From: Arctopsyche grandis
Taxonomy: Eukaryota > Arthropoda > Insecta > Trichoptera > Hydropsychidae
Assembly (NCBI RefSeq): GCF_051622035.1
Contig: NC_135362.1
Span: 15,289,501 to 15,353,500 of the forward strand
Direction: 5' to 3'
DNA length: 64,000 nt
This document shows, piece after piece, positions 36,901-49,998 of this stretch. The notes beneath the pieces were generated by a model that made no database searches, was not told where the DNA came from, and worked only from the letters and a program-made list of their open reading frames with translations. The position numbers and the translations under genes are program-made. Position 1 is the first letter of the stretch, and each line of letters begins with the position of its first letter.

Positions 36901-38658
36901 TACTGATATTATTTATTTGTTTACATATTTGCCACAGTGACATTACAGAATACTTACTGTCACTCTGACCAGATATGTAAGCGTTATAGATAATACATTT
37001 TTGAAATCATATTCAAATAGTGGGTAGGATGGTTTTTGCCAATTTGATGGTGGAACCGTTTCAACAATTAAATCAGATAAATTCGCAAACTCTGATAGGA
37101 AACGATCGACTTGATCGACTTGGAGTCACAAATATCCAAGTCTGACCAGCAGCGTTTTAAGATTATACTCAGAATTAATTCTTTTCAATCGAGTTCAGCT
37201 CACGAGATCGAACCCGATGACCTTTTGGTGCTTAGTATCAACGCAACCACCCAGCCACGCTGCTGGCTAAATACGCAGGTTCGACAAGTGCACAGGCCCA
37301 AGGCGCAGGACGAAGGCGGGCCCGAAACGGAACTGACAAAAAAAATCCTTCTTTGCTTTTATGTCATTAAATACAAAAATTCCCTGTGGCTTTCTTTACC
37401 CCAGTAAATGATAATAATAATACATGCTTTTTATAAATAGATTTTTAGATTTGTAAAAATATGAGACGTTTTAAATTGTTGTCTACGGGCGCGTGTTCTC
37501 ATTTTATAATTGTTTAAAAATTTCTATGAAGTATAATATTGTTAAAGATATTAAATATGATGACGAAATGATGTATAATAGATATGTATTTGTTATATTA
37601 TTTTTCAACAAAAGTAAGGAGTCTTAAATTGAAACTGTGAGGTTTGATAGCTATAATATATTCAAATTTATATGCAATAAGTTGAATTGAGGAAAGACTG
37701 AAAAAACTCAATATTTCATACTCATATAAATTATAAATATTTCATACCACAAAATTTCTAAAGAAACTATGTATGTATGTATATCCCCTACGATATATTA
37801 CTAAACCGAACTTTTTAAATTATTGCCGCACGACTTACGTAGTCTCTTTAGCGAAAGTCACAAATATGACGATAAACCGTCATTTATAATGTTGCGCTTA
37901 ATAGCCGATTAAAGTTTGCAGTTATTATAGACGACTTCGGTCGCTGTGTTTAGAATTATTCGGCTATGATCGACCCAATTTCTGAAGGCAATTCCAGATT
38001 CGAAAATACTCACGCATCCATTTAACACCGTAGAATAAGTCGCCCTAATTCAACTCGGAACTAATAAAACGAACCACCTCGTAAACAATGTCCTCGCCTC
38101 CCCGATAAAAGTTTGCCGGAATTGAATCGTACGATAATAGAACGAGTTCGCTGGGTCGGGGGAGTTTCCCCAAAAGTAAAATAATCGAAATGAACGTCAT
38201 TTGTGTATGTCGTCTCGAAAGTTTCGCACCCGGCAGTGAAAGAGTTAATGCAGTGTATAAGTTTGGGCCGTAAAATCGTGGCAAAACTCGATGTGATCAC
38301 GCTCCCTCGGCTGAAATTTAAAATCGGTCGCGTGTTTTTCAAATTTGACAGAGCCAAAAGAGGCCGCATTAGTATAATAATGAGACCACTTTTTTGAATT
38401 TTTCGATTCGATAGTTTTACGCCAGTGGCGTGCCAGCTACACCGGATAAGTATATGAAGTTGGAAAACGCGGTTTTTCTTCACGTGTCTCGCGTAAGTTA
38501 TTGCGCTATATGCTAAATCGCTCCAATTTATTACACGTGAAACTTCAAAAAGCTTCGTGATTTTTTTCTTTGGTTCTTCCGGTTACGTTATAAAGTTTTC
38601 CCAATTATCTATAATACATACATATATACCTAAATAAATATGTATATGTATATATATG

Positions 38659-38703
<45 letters not shown>

Positions 38704-41700
38704 TTTTCTAATTATATATAATTAATTAATTAATTTAATTATCTGCAATGGGACTCGGATGTTATATATATTATATACTAGCTGTATTACCCGGCTTCGC
38801 TCAGTGTTTATAATATAAACCGCTTAAACATGACTAAGCTAATTTAATTAAAAAAAAAAAAAAAATTTAAAAATTTAAAAAAAAAATTTAAAAAAAAAAT
38901 AAAAAAAAAAATAAAAAATAAATAAAAAAAAAATCAAAAAAAAAATTTAAAAAAAGCCCTATTAGGGCTTGCGCCCCATGAGGCTGGGCCCCCCGGGCCC
39001 CCTTCGGGGCCCCACGGGGCTGCGCCCCTTGTGGCGCCCCCTTTTGAGCCCCATGGGGCTGCGCCCCATGATGCTGGGCCCCCCGGGCCCCCTTCGGGGC
39101 CCCACGGGGCTGCGCCCCTTATGGCGCCCCCTTTTGAGCCTCATGGGGCTGCGCCCCATGAGGCTGGGCCCCCCGGGCCCCCTTCGGGGCCCCACGGGGC
39201 TGCGCCCCTTGTGGCGCCCCCTTTTGAGCCCCATGGGGCTGCGCCCCATGAGGCTCGGCCCCCCGGGCCCCCTTCGGGGCCCCACGGGGCTGTGCCCCTG
39301 TTGGCGCCCCCTTTTGAGCCCCATGGGGCTGCGCCCCATGAGGCTGGGGCCCCACGGGGCTGTGCCCCTTGTGGCGCCCCCTTTTGAGCCCCATGGGGCT
39401 GCGCCCCATGATTAAATGCAAAAAAAAAAATAAAAAAATAAAATAAAATAATTACCTACTCGATACAACCACGAAGTGGCACTTTTCCAAACCGCTATAA
39501 AAAATCGTTTATATATAATTTATTTTTATAACTCAATAATTTCAACTGTTTTGTAATAAGAGATTGATATCATTCGCGTTTCCGAATGCGCACGCGCCAA
39601 AATATAATTTAAAAAAATTATAATAGTCGCCGGCTATTTTTGTCGACTGTTCTTTATAGCGGAATTATCTAGTTTGCGAAGAGATGGATGCGATTAAATT
39701 TAGCGGTGTACATTGTCAATAGCACTATCAATTTCTTGTAGCATTCGTCAAACTTGAAAAGGGTGCCCATTGTGAGCAAACATTTAATTATTATTTGATA
39801 ACATGCATGTTTGTAGTTGTTGTAAACATTATGGTATAAAAAACACATTGATAGTTATAACTAATATTGGATATGTGAATTAGTATTCGCCTTTCATTGT
39901 CATAATTATAGTAATTGACCTTACTTGCCGTTTTTATCATGATGGCACTGTCACAGTGGAGTCTTTTGATTTTGTGACCGTGTTGCCAGAATGTCTTGGC
40001 AACTTTTCGGCCGATATATGTCCATGTGGGTCATTGCTAATAGATCGTTTGCATGGATTTGATGAAAATTGATGAAATCCATGTGAAATTCAAGTCTACA
40101 CACATGTGTATGTTGCATGTAAGCCGAGCGTACGTTGTGATTTGCGTGGATATTATTCACATTGAAATATATGTGTGTTAATGGGTTTCGTGAAACAACC
40201 CTACCAACACGTTAACGACCAGGTGGAATCTTTTGTTGTGTCGAACAGTTCAAATTTATTGAATTGAGAGGCGCGAGGCTTTTACCAGCTCCTGAATAAG
40301 CCATTTTGTAGGTGTAGATATAACGCGCTATACTATCATAAGACATGTTTTCTAGCAGCGAAATTAGGTCGAGGAAATCGGATAATTTTATGGGGAAAAT
40401 TATTTTTTATAGTTTTCGATCGTATTATTACGATGTCGAAGTTTTGCATGTAATAGTTTTTTTTATGCACCCGTCATAAATCAACCGAGCAAAAATAGCA
40501 TCAATGTGAGCGTTTTTCTGTTTATTTATTGTTTAGCGGAAAGTTTAATTTTTCACTTCGTTTTCAGACAAGTCTATTATATTTATATTTTCACCATATT
40601 TCAGATTTATGATTTTCATAAAATTGATGGCATACTCGGTAGCGAAAATATTATACTTTATTATTTTAAAAAATACCTCTGTATGAGTTTCCAAATTACA
40701 TTTAAGCCTTTTGACGAATACACTAAACATCTATTAGAGCATTTTAATTATCTCCACTTATCACCTCTGTCATCTCATCAAGTTTTCATTCAACCGTAAC
40801 AAGAGAAACAGCTGCTTTTGTTATGTTTTCATTTTTTTTTTATTCAATTTTAATTTTTTTTTCCACCATTTTGCGAAACGCGTTCCGGCCAAAATAAACG
40901 GTGACTTGAACGCTCGGAAAAGCTTCGTAGAGCTTTTCTGAATTTTTCCAATCTACGCTAATAGCGCTTTTCGCGCGGTTGTAGGCTTATATTTAGCTTT
41001 ATTAATTATCGTTGGAACATCAATCCTCGACAGGTAAACACGCCCGTGCTTATTTCAAACCCAGAATCCATCAAAATCCATCTTAAAATTTGATTTATTT
41101 AATATGTGCTTTCGGCATTGATCGAACACTTGTATGCTAGTACGCAATTTTAAAATAGACGTGTGAAATTTATCAATTAAAATAAAGTATTGTTTACAAG
41201 ATGGGGTGATAATTTAGCACAAATTAGATTTTCGTAGAAAATTTATTTTTCTTAAGCTACTCGTATGCACGAGTGTTTAATTTGATTGACAGGTATCATT
41301 TGTTATATTTAAAAATAGTTTAGACATGTTTGTTGAACAGTAAATAACTTTTAATTATATTTATAACAATGGTTTTCCTGTTGAATAAAAGTGGATTATT
41401 TTTTATGTGTTGAACAAAGCATTAACTTTTCTTTACATTTTCTGAAAAAAAAAACAACTAAAACGGCACTCGAATAAAACGAAATGCTTTTAAAGAAAGC
41501 ACAATGTAATTATGCAACGATTTTTTTTTAGAATCTTTGCTATTCGTTTGAAATAGAATGTTTATAAATACAAAAAAATAAAGTCACTGATGCCCTTGCA
41601 TTGTCCTTCAACTAAATATTAACCGTTATTTTATATGATAATTTATAGTTGAATAAATCAATTTTATATCAGGATGGGATATATATGTATGTACATAGCT

Positions 41701-44700
41701 CAAAATTCAGCTATTCTATGGTAGTAGTATTCGGTACTCGATCACTCGTTCAGGTGTTCAAAACGTTTTTCGGAAATGGAATTTCGCAGTTGGCTGTTTG
41801 ATGACAGTTGTCAGTGTCACGCTCGACTAAATGGAAATGCGAGGCGTTCAAAAATGTTTGCCGACAATTGCAGAAATACTGAAAGTTTCAGTGTACCGCG
41901 AAGAAAGTGAAGTTGTCGGTGTATTATGTCAACGGTTTGTTGTCGTGTTGGTTTTAATATGGTAAACAAGTGGCTCTCGGCAGACGGCACCACTTGGAGT
42001 CGGGCCAGCCCTTGCTGTCGTATCTCGTTCACGTCATCGTCTTCGTCAGCGTCATCGTCATCATCATCGGTGATCGATAGCATTGAACTTGACACGAAAC
42101 AACACCTGTAACAAATCGTAACCGATACTTGGCGATTGTGAATGATACACATTATTGTATAATCACACTAGATTCGTTAAACGAAATATACGAATGAGTA
42201 TGCATACTACATACATATATTCAAATTTTATCGGTTATATAAAAAAATGCTGGCAAGATTTGTGATATTTGTTATTTAATTTAAATTTTTATTATACATA
42301 CATAGATTGATGTACATATTCTAAATTCACTCAGTTGATTGCTATGTATATAATGTTTTGTTTTTTATTACAAGCATTAATTTGTATACGTTCGATGTTA
42401 TAGAAACTTCCACATAAGAATGTATGCCCTGGTGAATTTAAATCGTCACAATTGACATTGATTTTGATCTTGAATTGCGCATTGATCCTGACCCATCGAT
42501 GCTTGTCGTCGAATCGATTCGTTGTAATTTATCGTCGCGCATACTCCGACAGCAGTATGATTGGCAAATTAGAGTAGTTTTCATGTCAAGATCGATGGTT
42601 GGCAAATTCTAACATATCGCCAATGTGCCAATGTAAACATTATCGACGTGTCCAAAAATCAATCAAAAATAATGTGAAGAAATGGGAAATGTATACATAA
42701 ATAAACCATCTGTCATGTTGATGCACACTTATTATAATTGTATGTATGTACGTATGTACATCAGGATTTCTGCCTGGGTCGACCCGTGTTGATGTCCCGT
42801 GTCCCGGGAATTCTTATCTTGTTTCCCGGGAAAAATATTTTGATAACAAAACGTTCTTTAAATATTATATAAATATAAGGCGAATGTATGTGTGTATATC
42901 GTACGATGAAACTATTATGAAGCGAGTGTATCCTTCTTGTATTGACAATTCCAAAACGGAAGAAACTCTTTCAAAATTCTGATGAAGATATGTAGGACAA
43001 TTGTGTGTTTGAAGATGAAGATAAATCTACAAAATACCGTAATTAAAAAAAATAGCCTCGGCTGATAAAACCAACTTTGACCGAAACTGAAAGAGTTTTT
43101 TTCCATTTCTGGAAATATTTGTGGCAAATGTAGAAATAGGATTTCGAATTTATTTACATATTTTACTATTCCCAAGAAGCTATTTCATATAAATTTACTT
43201 TTATAATAATATTTTTCCAGATAATAGATATGTATATTGTTAACTTTTTTTTAATGCGTTGTAAATAAATAAACTGTATATTTATAAAAAAAAGTACATA
43301 CATATGTGTATTAAATTAAAAAAAAAAATTGTATCATACAATGTCCTGGGATCTCGGGATCCCGAGCTCCGTCCCATGTCCCGAGAATTAAAAATGTCTG
43401 GGAAATCAGAAACCCTAATGTACTACATACATATGCATGTAAATATGGAAATGTCGGTTAACGATTTGAGTGTCGTAAAGGTTGTTAGTTTATTAGGTTT
43501 CCATTGTGGAAATTTAATATTATGTATACCTCTGTATATAATATTTATGCTATGCGTTTGCTTAATCGTTTCTAAAATTTCAAATTCAAATTTTACATTC
43601 TTCGAAATAATCAATTGCCAATTTCCATTTTATTTATACACCGAAGTCGCATAAATCTGTCAAGTTGTTTGTACTGCGCTTGTGCTGAAATGTAAGATTT
43701 ATATGAGAAAAATTCATGAAGTGTATTGAGAGAATTAATTACTTGTTTATAATTTTTTTTATTATTATGTAATCTTAAATTATTTACTATGTATGACTTA
43801 TTAGTACAAGGATTTTTATTCGTTGGATTCGTTAAATTTAAAATTATTTGGGAATTAAGTTAAGCTAACTTTCTGAGAAATAGCATTGCATTAAACCGGT
43901 GCATGTTACGGTTTTAGCGCGTGGCGTGACGTTATGTTCTTTTGAAACAACTTTCTTTAGATATCCGAATTGGTAGTTTTCCCCTAAACATCCTTTAAAG
44001 AAATTGCTGTGATTGGAGACAATTATATATAACCAATTTCACTATGAATGGAGCTCGATCTATGATCATATGCAAAACTTGATTTATGTATGTACATGCG
44101 TTTAATAATTTGTGGTCGTGGCAAGAAGCCCAGTTTTAATAGCGAACCGCTCATTAATTCTTTAAATAATTCGACACCGTTTTGACAATTGGGTTGGTTT
44201 TATTTTTCGAACTTTCACTGTTGTAAAAATAAAATCTATCATATATATATATACATCAAAATGAATAATTTGGTACTTCTTCGAGCTATAATAATTATGC
44301 TCGCCACGCTACCTACATACATACATATGTATATAAGTTCATCTAAGTTTGTTTACAAGCAGTGTTTCGCATTAATGAGTTTAGTTCATTGAAAGCATCG
44401 ATCAAACACTTGAACGGATTTTTACACCTCGATAATGCAAATATTACCATAATCGATCGACCTAATCTATGAATAGATGCAAAGTTATTCTGTTCGAAAG
44501 CGTCGTTTAGTTTGTAATGTATTGCTTCTGGACAACTTAATTATTGTAGCCCATCCTGATAACTACTTGGCGACGCTCCAATCGTCTTCCAGTCTCTTCG
44601 CGAGACAAAATTTATATGTTGAAGTGTTCCGCATTTTCATATACGTATTTCTCTTATTTTGTAGTATTTCCCGATGTGATGCATCCGGAGAACGTTAACC

Positions 44701-47700
44701 TGTGTACGTTTGCGAGATTTATTGCAAAATAAATTCTGCCTGCTTTTGATCTAAAATGTTTGAAATGTATATCCGTATAAAGCTTTTGATTAGAATAATC
44801 AAAAGCAATAATATTAATATTAATAATAATATTAGAATAATCAATTTTTTTTTCAGATTTAAATGTGCGTCAGTCCACATTGGATACGTTGTGGAAATTG
44901 GATACTGGGAATATATCATTACTGATTGTTCTATTGGAGGTAATAAATATTAATATAAATCTTATTTTTTTAAGATAGTTTTTAATACAACTAATTTTTC
45001 ATTATTCTAGTCATGTCGAGACAGTGGAGTTGGAGTAAACTTAGCTGGAATATTGCGAGAAACAATTTGCCTAAAATCTGGCAAAGGTAAAGCAAACAAA
45101 GGTATTTCATATATGTACATTCATTTTGTTTCCCAAATTCATTTTACCTATTCTGAAGAATCTTTTGTTTTTGTATCCTTCTGTACACATTTAATTAAAT
45201 TTTCTTGCCATTTTTAACTGTATTCACGAACCGACAGCACGGAGGAAAGCGGTTAAAAAGAAGAGTTCAGTTGATATAAGCACAGAAAAATGTCATGAAA
45301 TTAATGTGAAACTACCAAATAGTGTTGTATTGTCACCTGTAGAAATTAAACCGTCAAAAAATCCAATAAACGATAAAAAGGGTATGTAAAAACAAGATGA
45401 AGAATATTTATGAAACGCTTTTCTTACTAATTGACTGCTGCTGAGTGAGATTTTCAAATAAAAATTGGGAAAATAATTGTTCCAAATAATGGAATATATG
45501 ACGCCATTATAATTTTTGCGAAATTATATTTGAGATATACATGTGTACATACATACATATATATGTAGCACCTTCAGACTGTTGTAAATATTTTCAAATT
45601 TTGCACATTGTGATTACAATATTTTGTACATTTTTTTTCATTTACATATATGTAACTCCTTTCACATCCCACATTTGTTTTTATTTCTATATCCAAATAT
45701 ATAATATTTAATATTACTAATACTAAAAATTAAACAATTTTTACTTACTCATCCCCTATATACATGTATATGCAACACATTTAAAATACATATGATCTTT
45801 CAGTGAGCACAGCACGGCAAGCGGCAATCTTGCAAACGATAGAACAGAACTCTATCATAACAATCATAAGAGTTTTATTGCAAATTCAATCTAAAAAAGA
45901 AACTAATGATGTTAATGTCGAATCATATTTATATGACATTCTTTGGGTGCTAAGTCAACTTTCACAAAAAGGTAACTTTTTTCTCATATTTTTTCAATGA
46001 TCAAATTAATTTAGTATTTAATATACAAAAATTTATTGCAGATCCGAAATTCTGCATAAAAGCTCGAATGCTAGGTATTGTTAAATTAATACACAATCTG
46101 TTGCGAATTAACATTAATAACAATAAAATAATTTTTCCTCTACTAAATCTTATGAAGCAATTGTCTAAGCATCGTAAGTATTGCTGTGAAACATATCTGA
46201 ATATTTTTAATTTATTGTTTGTGTTATTGATTTATAAATTTTAAGCAATTACAACTGCAATTCTCGCTCGAGACGGAGTCATAGTAACTTATGAGAAAGT
46301 TCTTATATCGTTGGGTTTTTTGCCTACAGCACGAATGAGACTTTGCCTTGATTCTATAAATTACTTTAGCAGAAATAGTAAGGAAATTTACTAACATAAT
46401 TTTATTCACCATCGGGTGGAGCACGGCATTTCAAAATTTCTTAGGACTAAATCCAATAATGTTTTCTAATTTTAGAAACGTGTTGCATACAATTAGTCAA
46501 AGCCGGAGTGATCCACATATTATTGAGAGTATTTGATCGTTGGGACAAATATGAAGGCAAAATGAGAATAAAACTTTGTACTCACATATTGCAAACACTT
46601 TATCATATTTGTATAATAAGTGAGTATTATAATATATGTAAATACATGTAATTGAATGTTTTTTTTTATAATATTTAAAATATTTCAGAGTCTGGGAGGC
46701 GAACCATTGCTATTAAAAAGCATGTGCAGATATTACAAAGATTCTGTCACAGCTGTCCGGATGAGGATATATTTGACCGACTTCTGGGGAAAGTGTGCTC
46801 TATTCTGTGTTTGTGTATCAACAGTAAAACATTACCTGTATCATCATCAAGTCCAGCAACCTTTTGCTTGACAAAAATTTCATCTGGTAAATATTCAATT
46901 CTTATTTAAATATTTATGTTATTACTGCGTATGACTTGAGAAACAATGTAATAATTCGTTTCAGGAGATTCATTTTATGATAATCTGGATTATAAAACTG
47001 ATGATTTTGCCGGAAGTAGTTCAGAAGAAGAAACGGCTATTGAAGATGATGAGCATATTTTGTCTAAAGACAATAGCGATACGGGAACTGATTCTGACTG
47101 TGCGCAAGATGAGAGTTTTGAAAAAGAATCTAAAAATTGTACTGATTTACTCACAAATAGTAGTAATTTTATTTTTCAATCATTAATGAGAGATTTTGAA
47201 GAATTAAAAAGGTATTTTTCCTTCAATATAATATATAATAATTGTTTACAAGATATTTTGAAATATAATATATTTATCCACTGCAAATCATTTTTAGATA
47301 TAATCATTTGTTCAAAGAATTTACTAGATTGCAAAAGCAATTGCGTCTTATCAGAGGTTCAAAGGCAAACATTTTAGAGGATTCTGGAAGCAACATATCT
47401 TCATCCGACTTCAATATTAGTAAAACGGAACATTCCAATCTAATTCAAGGTTTACTCGCAAGTTCATCACCTTCTTTGATTTATAATAGGGAAACTAATA
47501 ATATTTCTCAAATATGGTTAAATTACAACAGAAATGAAAATAAAAATAGTTGTTTAGGTAAAATAAAGTATGTAGATATTGATTTTCATGCAAATAATCA
47601 TTTCACTTAAAAATGCATTTCACCCAACATGATATCCATGTTATGTGAAATGCTTGATTTACCGTCATGTAAAAATTAAAACTGAACTCCATTTACTTGT

Positions 47701-49369
47701 ATTCAAGTATCAAAGACATTTAATTTACTTATATGAAGTATATTTCCAATAGCAATATGAAATTTTAGGAAAATTTGTGTTTTTAGGTAACTCTATATGC
47801 TCTCTGAAAATTTTAAGAGATCCTCTTCCATCTAATACACAAGAAATATATATCAATGTGGCATCTAAAGTAAAAAGTATTATACCATTTGTAAAAGTAG
47901 CATATCCAAATCTTTGCGGAGGCGATGCGTTTAATAAACCTGAATATTTAAATTATGTTGAACGATCTACCTGCAGGTATTACATACATACTATTTGCAT
48001 GAATTTAAATAAGATTAGGAATTACACAATTTTAATTTTTCGAAAATATCTAAAATTAGAAAGAAGCTGATATCATGTGTTGAACGTGCAATCAATCCTG
48101 ATTCAGTGATGAATGAAGTTGTTTATGATTTGGACAGTCTTTGTTCTGGTGATATGAGCAAATCTTCTGATGGGTACAACAATATATTTAGAATTACGTT
48201 ACATGTGATATTATATTATTTGTACAACAATTTTGAAAAATTCTGAATTTTAATTTTAGAATTCTGAGTAACTGTGATTTACAAAAACTCACAAATCATC
48301 AATATTTATACAAAAAATTGGATTTTGAATCAAGATTTGAATCTGGAAATTTAAGAAAAGTTATACAGGTAATTTGATTTTACATATACACTATTTGTGG
48401 CTTGTAATTGATAAATTTAATAATCATTTCCGTTTCAGACTGGTCCCAGAGAATATGACTTAATACTTATGCCAGATGTTAATTCAACCAAGCGACATTT
48501 ATGGTTTTATTTCGAAGTTAGTAACATGTCTAGTAATGGGTCCTACGTGTTCAATATTGTGAATTGTGAAAAGTCTGATAGTCAATTTAACTTTGGAATG
48601 AAACCAGTTATGTATTCGGTAAAGGAAGCGACTTTAGGACGACCTGGTGTGTTCTAATTTTTCTTATTTTTAATTCAAATTTTCTCAATTAAGCATTGAA
48701 CTTATTAAAATATTTTTTTATAGGCTGGGTGAGAGCTGGATCTGATATATGTTACTATAGAAATAGTTATCAATGCTACAAAAATAAAGTTCCTACTAAA
48801 AGCTATCTAACGGTTACGTTCACGATAGATTTTCCTCATTCTAATGATGTGTGCTATTTGGCATACCATTTTCCATATACTTATTCACAAATGATGGTAA
48901 CATTTTGTTTCTTAATGTTTATTTTAATTTTTTGTCAGTGTTGTAAAAATGATTAAATATATTTTAAAGACGAAAATTTGGTTGTGGTCTCAAAATCTTC
49001 CCCCAAATGTATACTTTCGTGCAGAACCACTATGTTCATCACTTAATAACAATGAAGTGCCTTTATTGACAATAACTGGTCAAGAAACCATCAATAATCC
49101 TATCCAGGTACTATTTTACATATGTATATTGTACCATTGTGTTGTATATGTACATATATGTTTTTATTTTATATTATCGAAATATTTAAGGACAGAGAAA
49201 TAATATTTCTTACATCTCGAGTTCATCCAGGAGAAAGCAACGCTTCTTGGGTTATGGAAGGAACATTAAAACAACTGCTAGACAACTCGTCAACATCTGA
49301 AATTCTTCGTTTATCATATGTCTTCAAGATAGTTCCAATGTTGAATGTTGAAGGAGTTATAAATGGATG
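33950..49369 (+). CDS. AGTPBP1: Cytosolic carboxypeptidase 1 (AGTPBP1/Nna1), 3'-partial
   Basis: M14 metallocarboxypeptidase of the CCP family, which trims glutamate side chains and C-terminal glutamates from tubulin. Exons: 33950-34079, 44857-44939, 45011-45086, 45238-45381, 45804-45971, 46042-46173, 46246-46377, 46476-46619, 46689-46886, 46965-47211, 47298-47557, 47787-47976, 48060-48173, 48260-48368, 48439-48646, 48724-48896, 48970-49107, 49191-49369. All phases agree, giving 941 codons. The order matches human CCP1: helical armadillo-like half, acidic middle ([13 protein letters not shown]), then the CCP N-domain ([60 protein letters not shown]). The peptidase domain opens with [13 protein letters not shown], whose His and Glu are zinc ligands. 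The third ligand, the catalytic Glu and the C-terminus are not found in the window. Linkage of exon 1 across 10.8 kb is inferred from phase. Confidence 0.88.
35165..35307. mobile_element. hAT MITE with palindromic core
   Basis: 143 bp from CAGTGGCGTGTCGTG to CACGGCACGCCACTG, flanked by atatgtat (35157-35164) and gtatgtat (35308-35315), 7 of 8 matching within a microsatellite. The core contains GCGCGAGCAGGAT and a hairpin of AGGGGACTTAGTATGACGTCCCCT type. A diverged relative sits at 56183-56331. Confidence 0.75.
35968..36200. repeat. A-rich repeat with TTTATTTA end
   Basis: Begins TTATTTATTTAAAAG, includes a small hairpin (CATTGTGGC.. / ..GCCACAATG), then becomes strongly A-rich. The layout resembles the repeat at 52921-53160. 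It is probably the 3' part of a LINE or SINE in reverse orientation; no coding evidence. Confidence 0.35.
37001..37268 (-). mobile_element. tRNA-derived SINE
   Basis: Minus-strand copy with the family end (complement of TTGAAATCATATTCAAATAG), the shared body, and a head near the CAGCCACGCTGCTGGC complement. A GATCGACTT unit is duplicated at about 37105-37122. Confidence 0.7.
38640..38700. repeat. TA-rich dinucleotide repeat
   Basis: A run of TATA with some TATG units, next to the Helitron-like fragment and the GC-rich array. Confidence 0.8.
38778..38853 (-). mobile_element. Helitron-like 3' terminus fragment
   Basis: Minus-strand 3' end (CTAG at 38778-38781 with host A at 38777), then the family block with ACCCGGCTTCGCTCAGTG and AATATAAACCGCTTAAACATG. 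After that it dissolves into A-rich DNA leading to the GC-rich array. No matching 5' TC end is visible, so the array may be cargo of this copy or a later event. Confidence 0.5.
38956..39410. repeat. GC-rich tandem array, 90-bp unit
   Basis: The marker GCGCCCCATG recurs at 38971, 39061, 39151, 39241, 39331 and 39401: four exact 90-bp steps, then one 70-bp step from an internal deletion. Units differ by a few point changes. Each unit is made of self-complementary blocks (GCCCCATGGGGC, GGGGCTGCGCCCC, a GGGCCC/CCCGGG core, CCTTCGGGGCC), so it should fold strongly. Its G runs on the minus strand could form quadruplexes. Flanks are almost pure A with few T. Because 90 is a multiple of 3, several frames on both strands are open; I read these as by-products, not genes. 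Confidence 0.9.
41817..42152 (-). CDS. Doubtful exon with Asp-rich run, opposite strand of intron
   Basis: A 111-codon minus-strand frame contains a run of Asp/Glu codons (complement of the GTC/ATC repeats at 42029-42073), followed by [20 protein letters not shown]. The patch is more GC-rich than its surroundings and has an acceptor-like TTACAG upstream. The plus strand is also open for 61 codons. It could be an exon of a gene antisense to the carboxypeptidase intron, or only a trinucleotide repeat. No family recognised. Confidence 0.2.
   Translation of the reverse strand: MCIIHNRQVSVTICYRCCFVSSSMLSITDDDDDDADEDDDVNEIRQQGLARLQVVPSAESHLFTILKPTRQQTVDIIHRQLHFLRGTLKLSVFLQLSANIFERLAFPFSRA
42762..43417. 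mobile_element. hAT-like element with CAGGATTTCTG ends
   Basis: The left end CAGGATTTCTG is mirrored by CAGAAACCCTA on the right. Both ends carry nearby CCCGGGA / TCTCGGGATCCCGAG blocks. Flanks atgtacat (42754-42761) and atgtacta (43418-43425) match at 6 of 8, though they lie in CATA-type repeats. No clear transposase is left in 656 bp. Class inferred from ends and duplication length. Confidence 0.5.
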
Positions 49370-49372
49370 GTG

Positions 49373-49905
49373 AGTGATTTTTTTCAATTTTTTTAAATCG
49401 TATTTTATAGGAGACATTATTGGGATTAGTTGTATGTATGTACATACAGACATATGGTGAACATTAAAAAACGTTATATTTTCAAAATATAGTATTTAAT
49501 GCAATTGAGAATAAATGGTTCGTCAAAGATCAATCTTCAATTGGTAAAGCTTTTACAATTAAAATTAATTATGTTGTCTTTATAGCTAATTCTTCGCTTT
49601 CTCAAAAAGTCAAATACAAAATGCTTTTATCTTAAGCAACTATTGATATGACCGGAACAATAATACGCTTACTCGACAATGAAACTTTTTTCCCCTCTTA
49701 CACCAATATAGTAAGATCTTGGCAAGTAATCATTAAAGCCTATATTATAGCTATCAATGATTTGAATTACCAATATCTTATAAATTTCATTGCCGGGTTC
49801 CCTGGAATGTTGAAGTGATACATTATAAAAGGTTCTTTGAACATTATAAATCTTTCATCCAAAAACATACGTTTAAATTTTTAACTGAGCCAATTACATA
49901 TATAA

Positions 49906-49998
<93 letters not shown>

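Larger units (their letters stand above)
34080..44856. other. Large first intron of the carboxypeptidase gene
   Basis: Phase-1 intron of 10.8 kb, from GTAAAT at 34080 to TTTTTTTCAG at 44856. It holds a hAT MITE (35165-35307), a SINE (37001-37268), a Helitron-like end with the GC-rich 90-bp array (38778-39410) and a hAT-like element (42762-43417). An Asp-codon repeat patch lies at about 42029-42073. An A-rich repeat at about 35968-36200 resembles the one at 52.9 kb. A further candidate bounded by CAGGGCC/GGCCCTG lies at about 34401-34711. Otherwise AT-rich with CATA/TATG runs. Confidence 0.6.

Noticed and set aside
38420-38440. CAGTGGCGTGCC as a hAT end
   Set aside because: Only one terminus is present; no matching right end within several kb.
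38962-39415. Long Gly/Pro/Ala/Arg-rich frames on both strands
   Set aside because: They all come from the 90-bp GC-rich repeat, whose period is a multiple of three; several frames are open at once and none has splice or start context.
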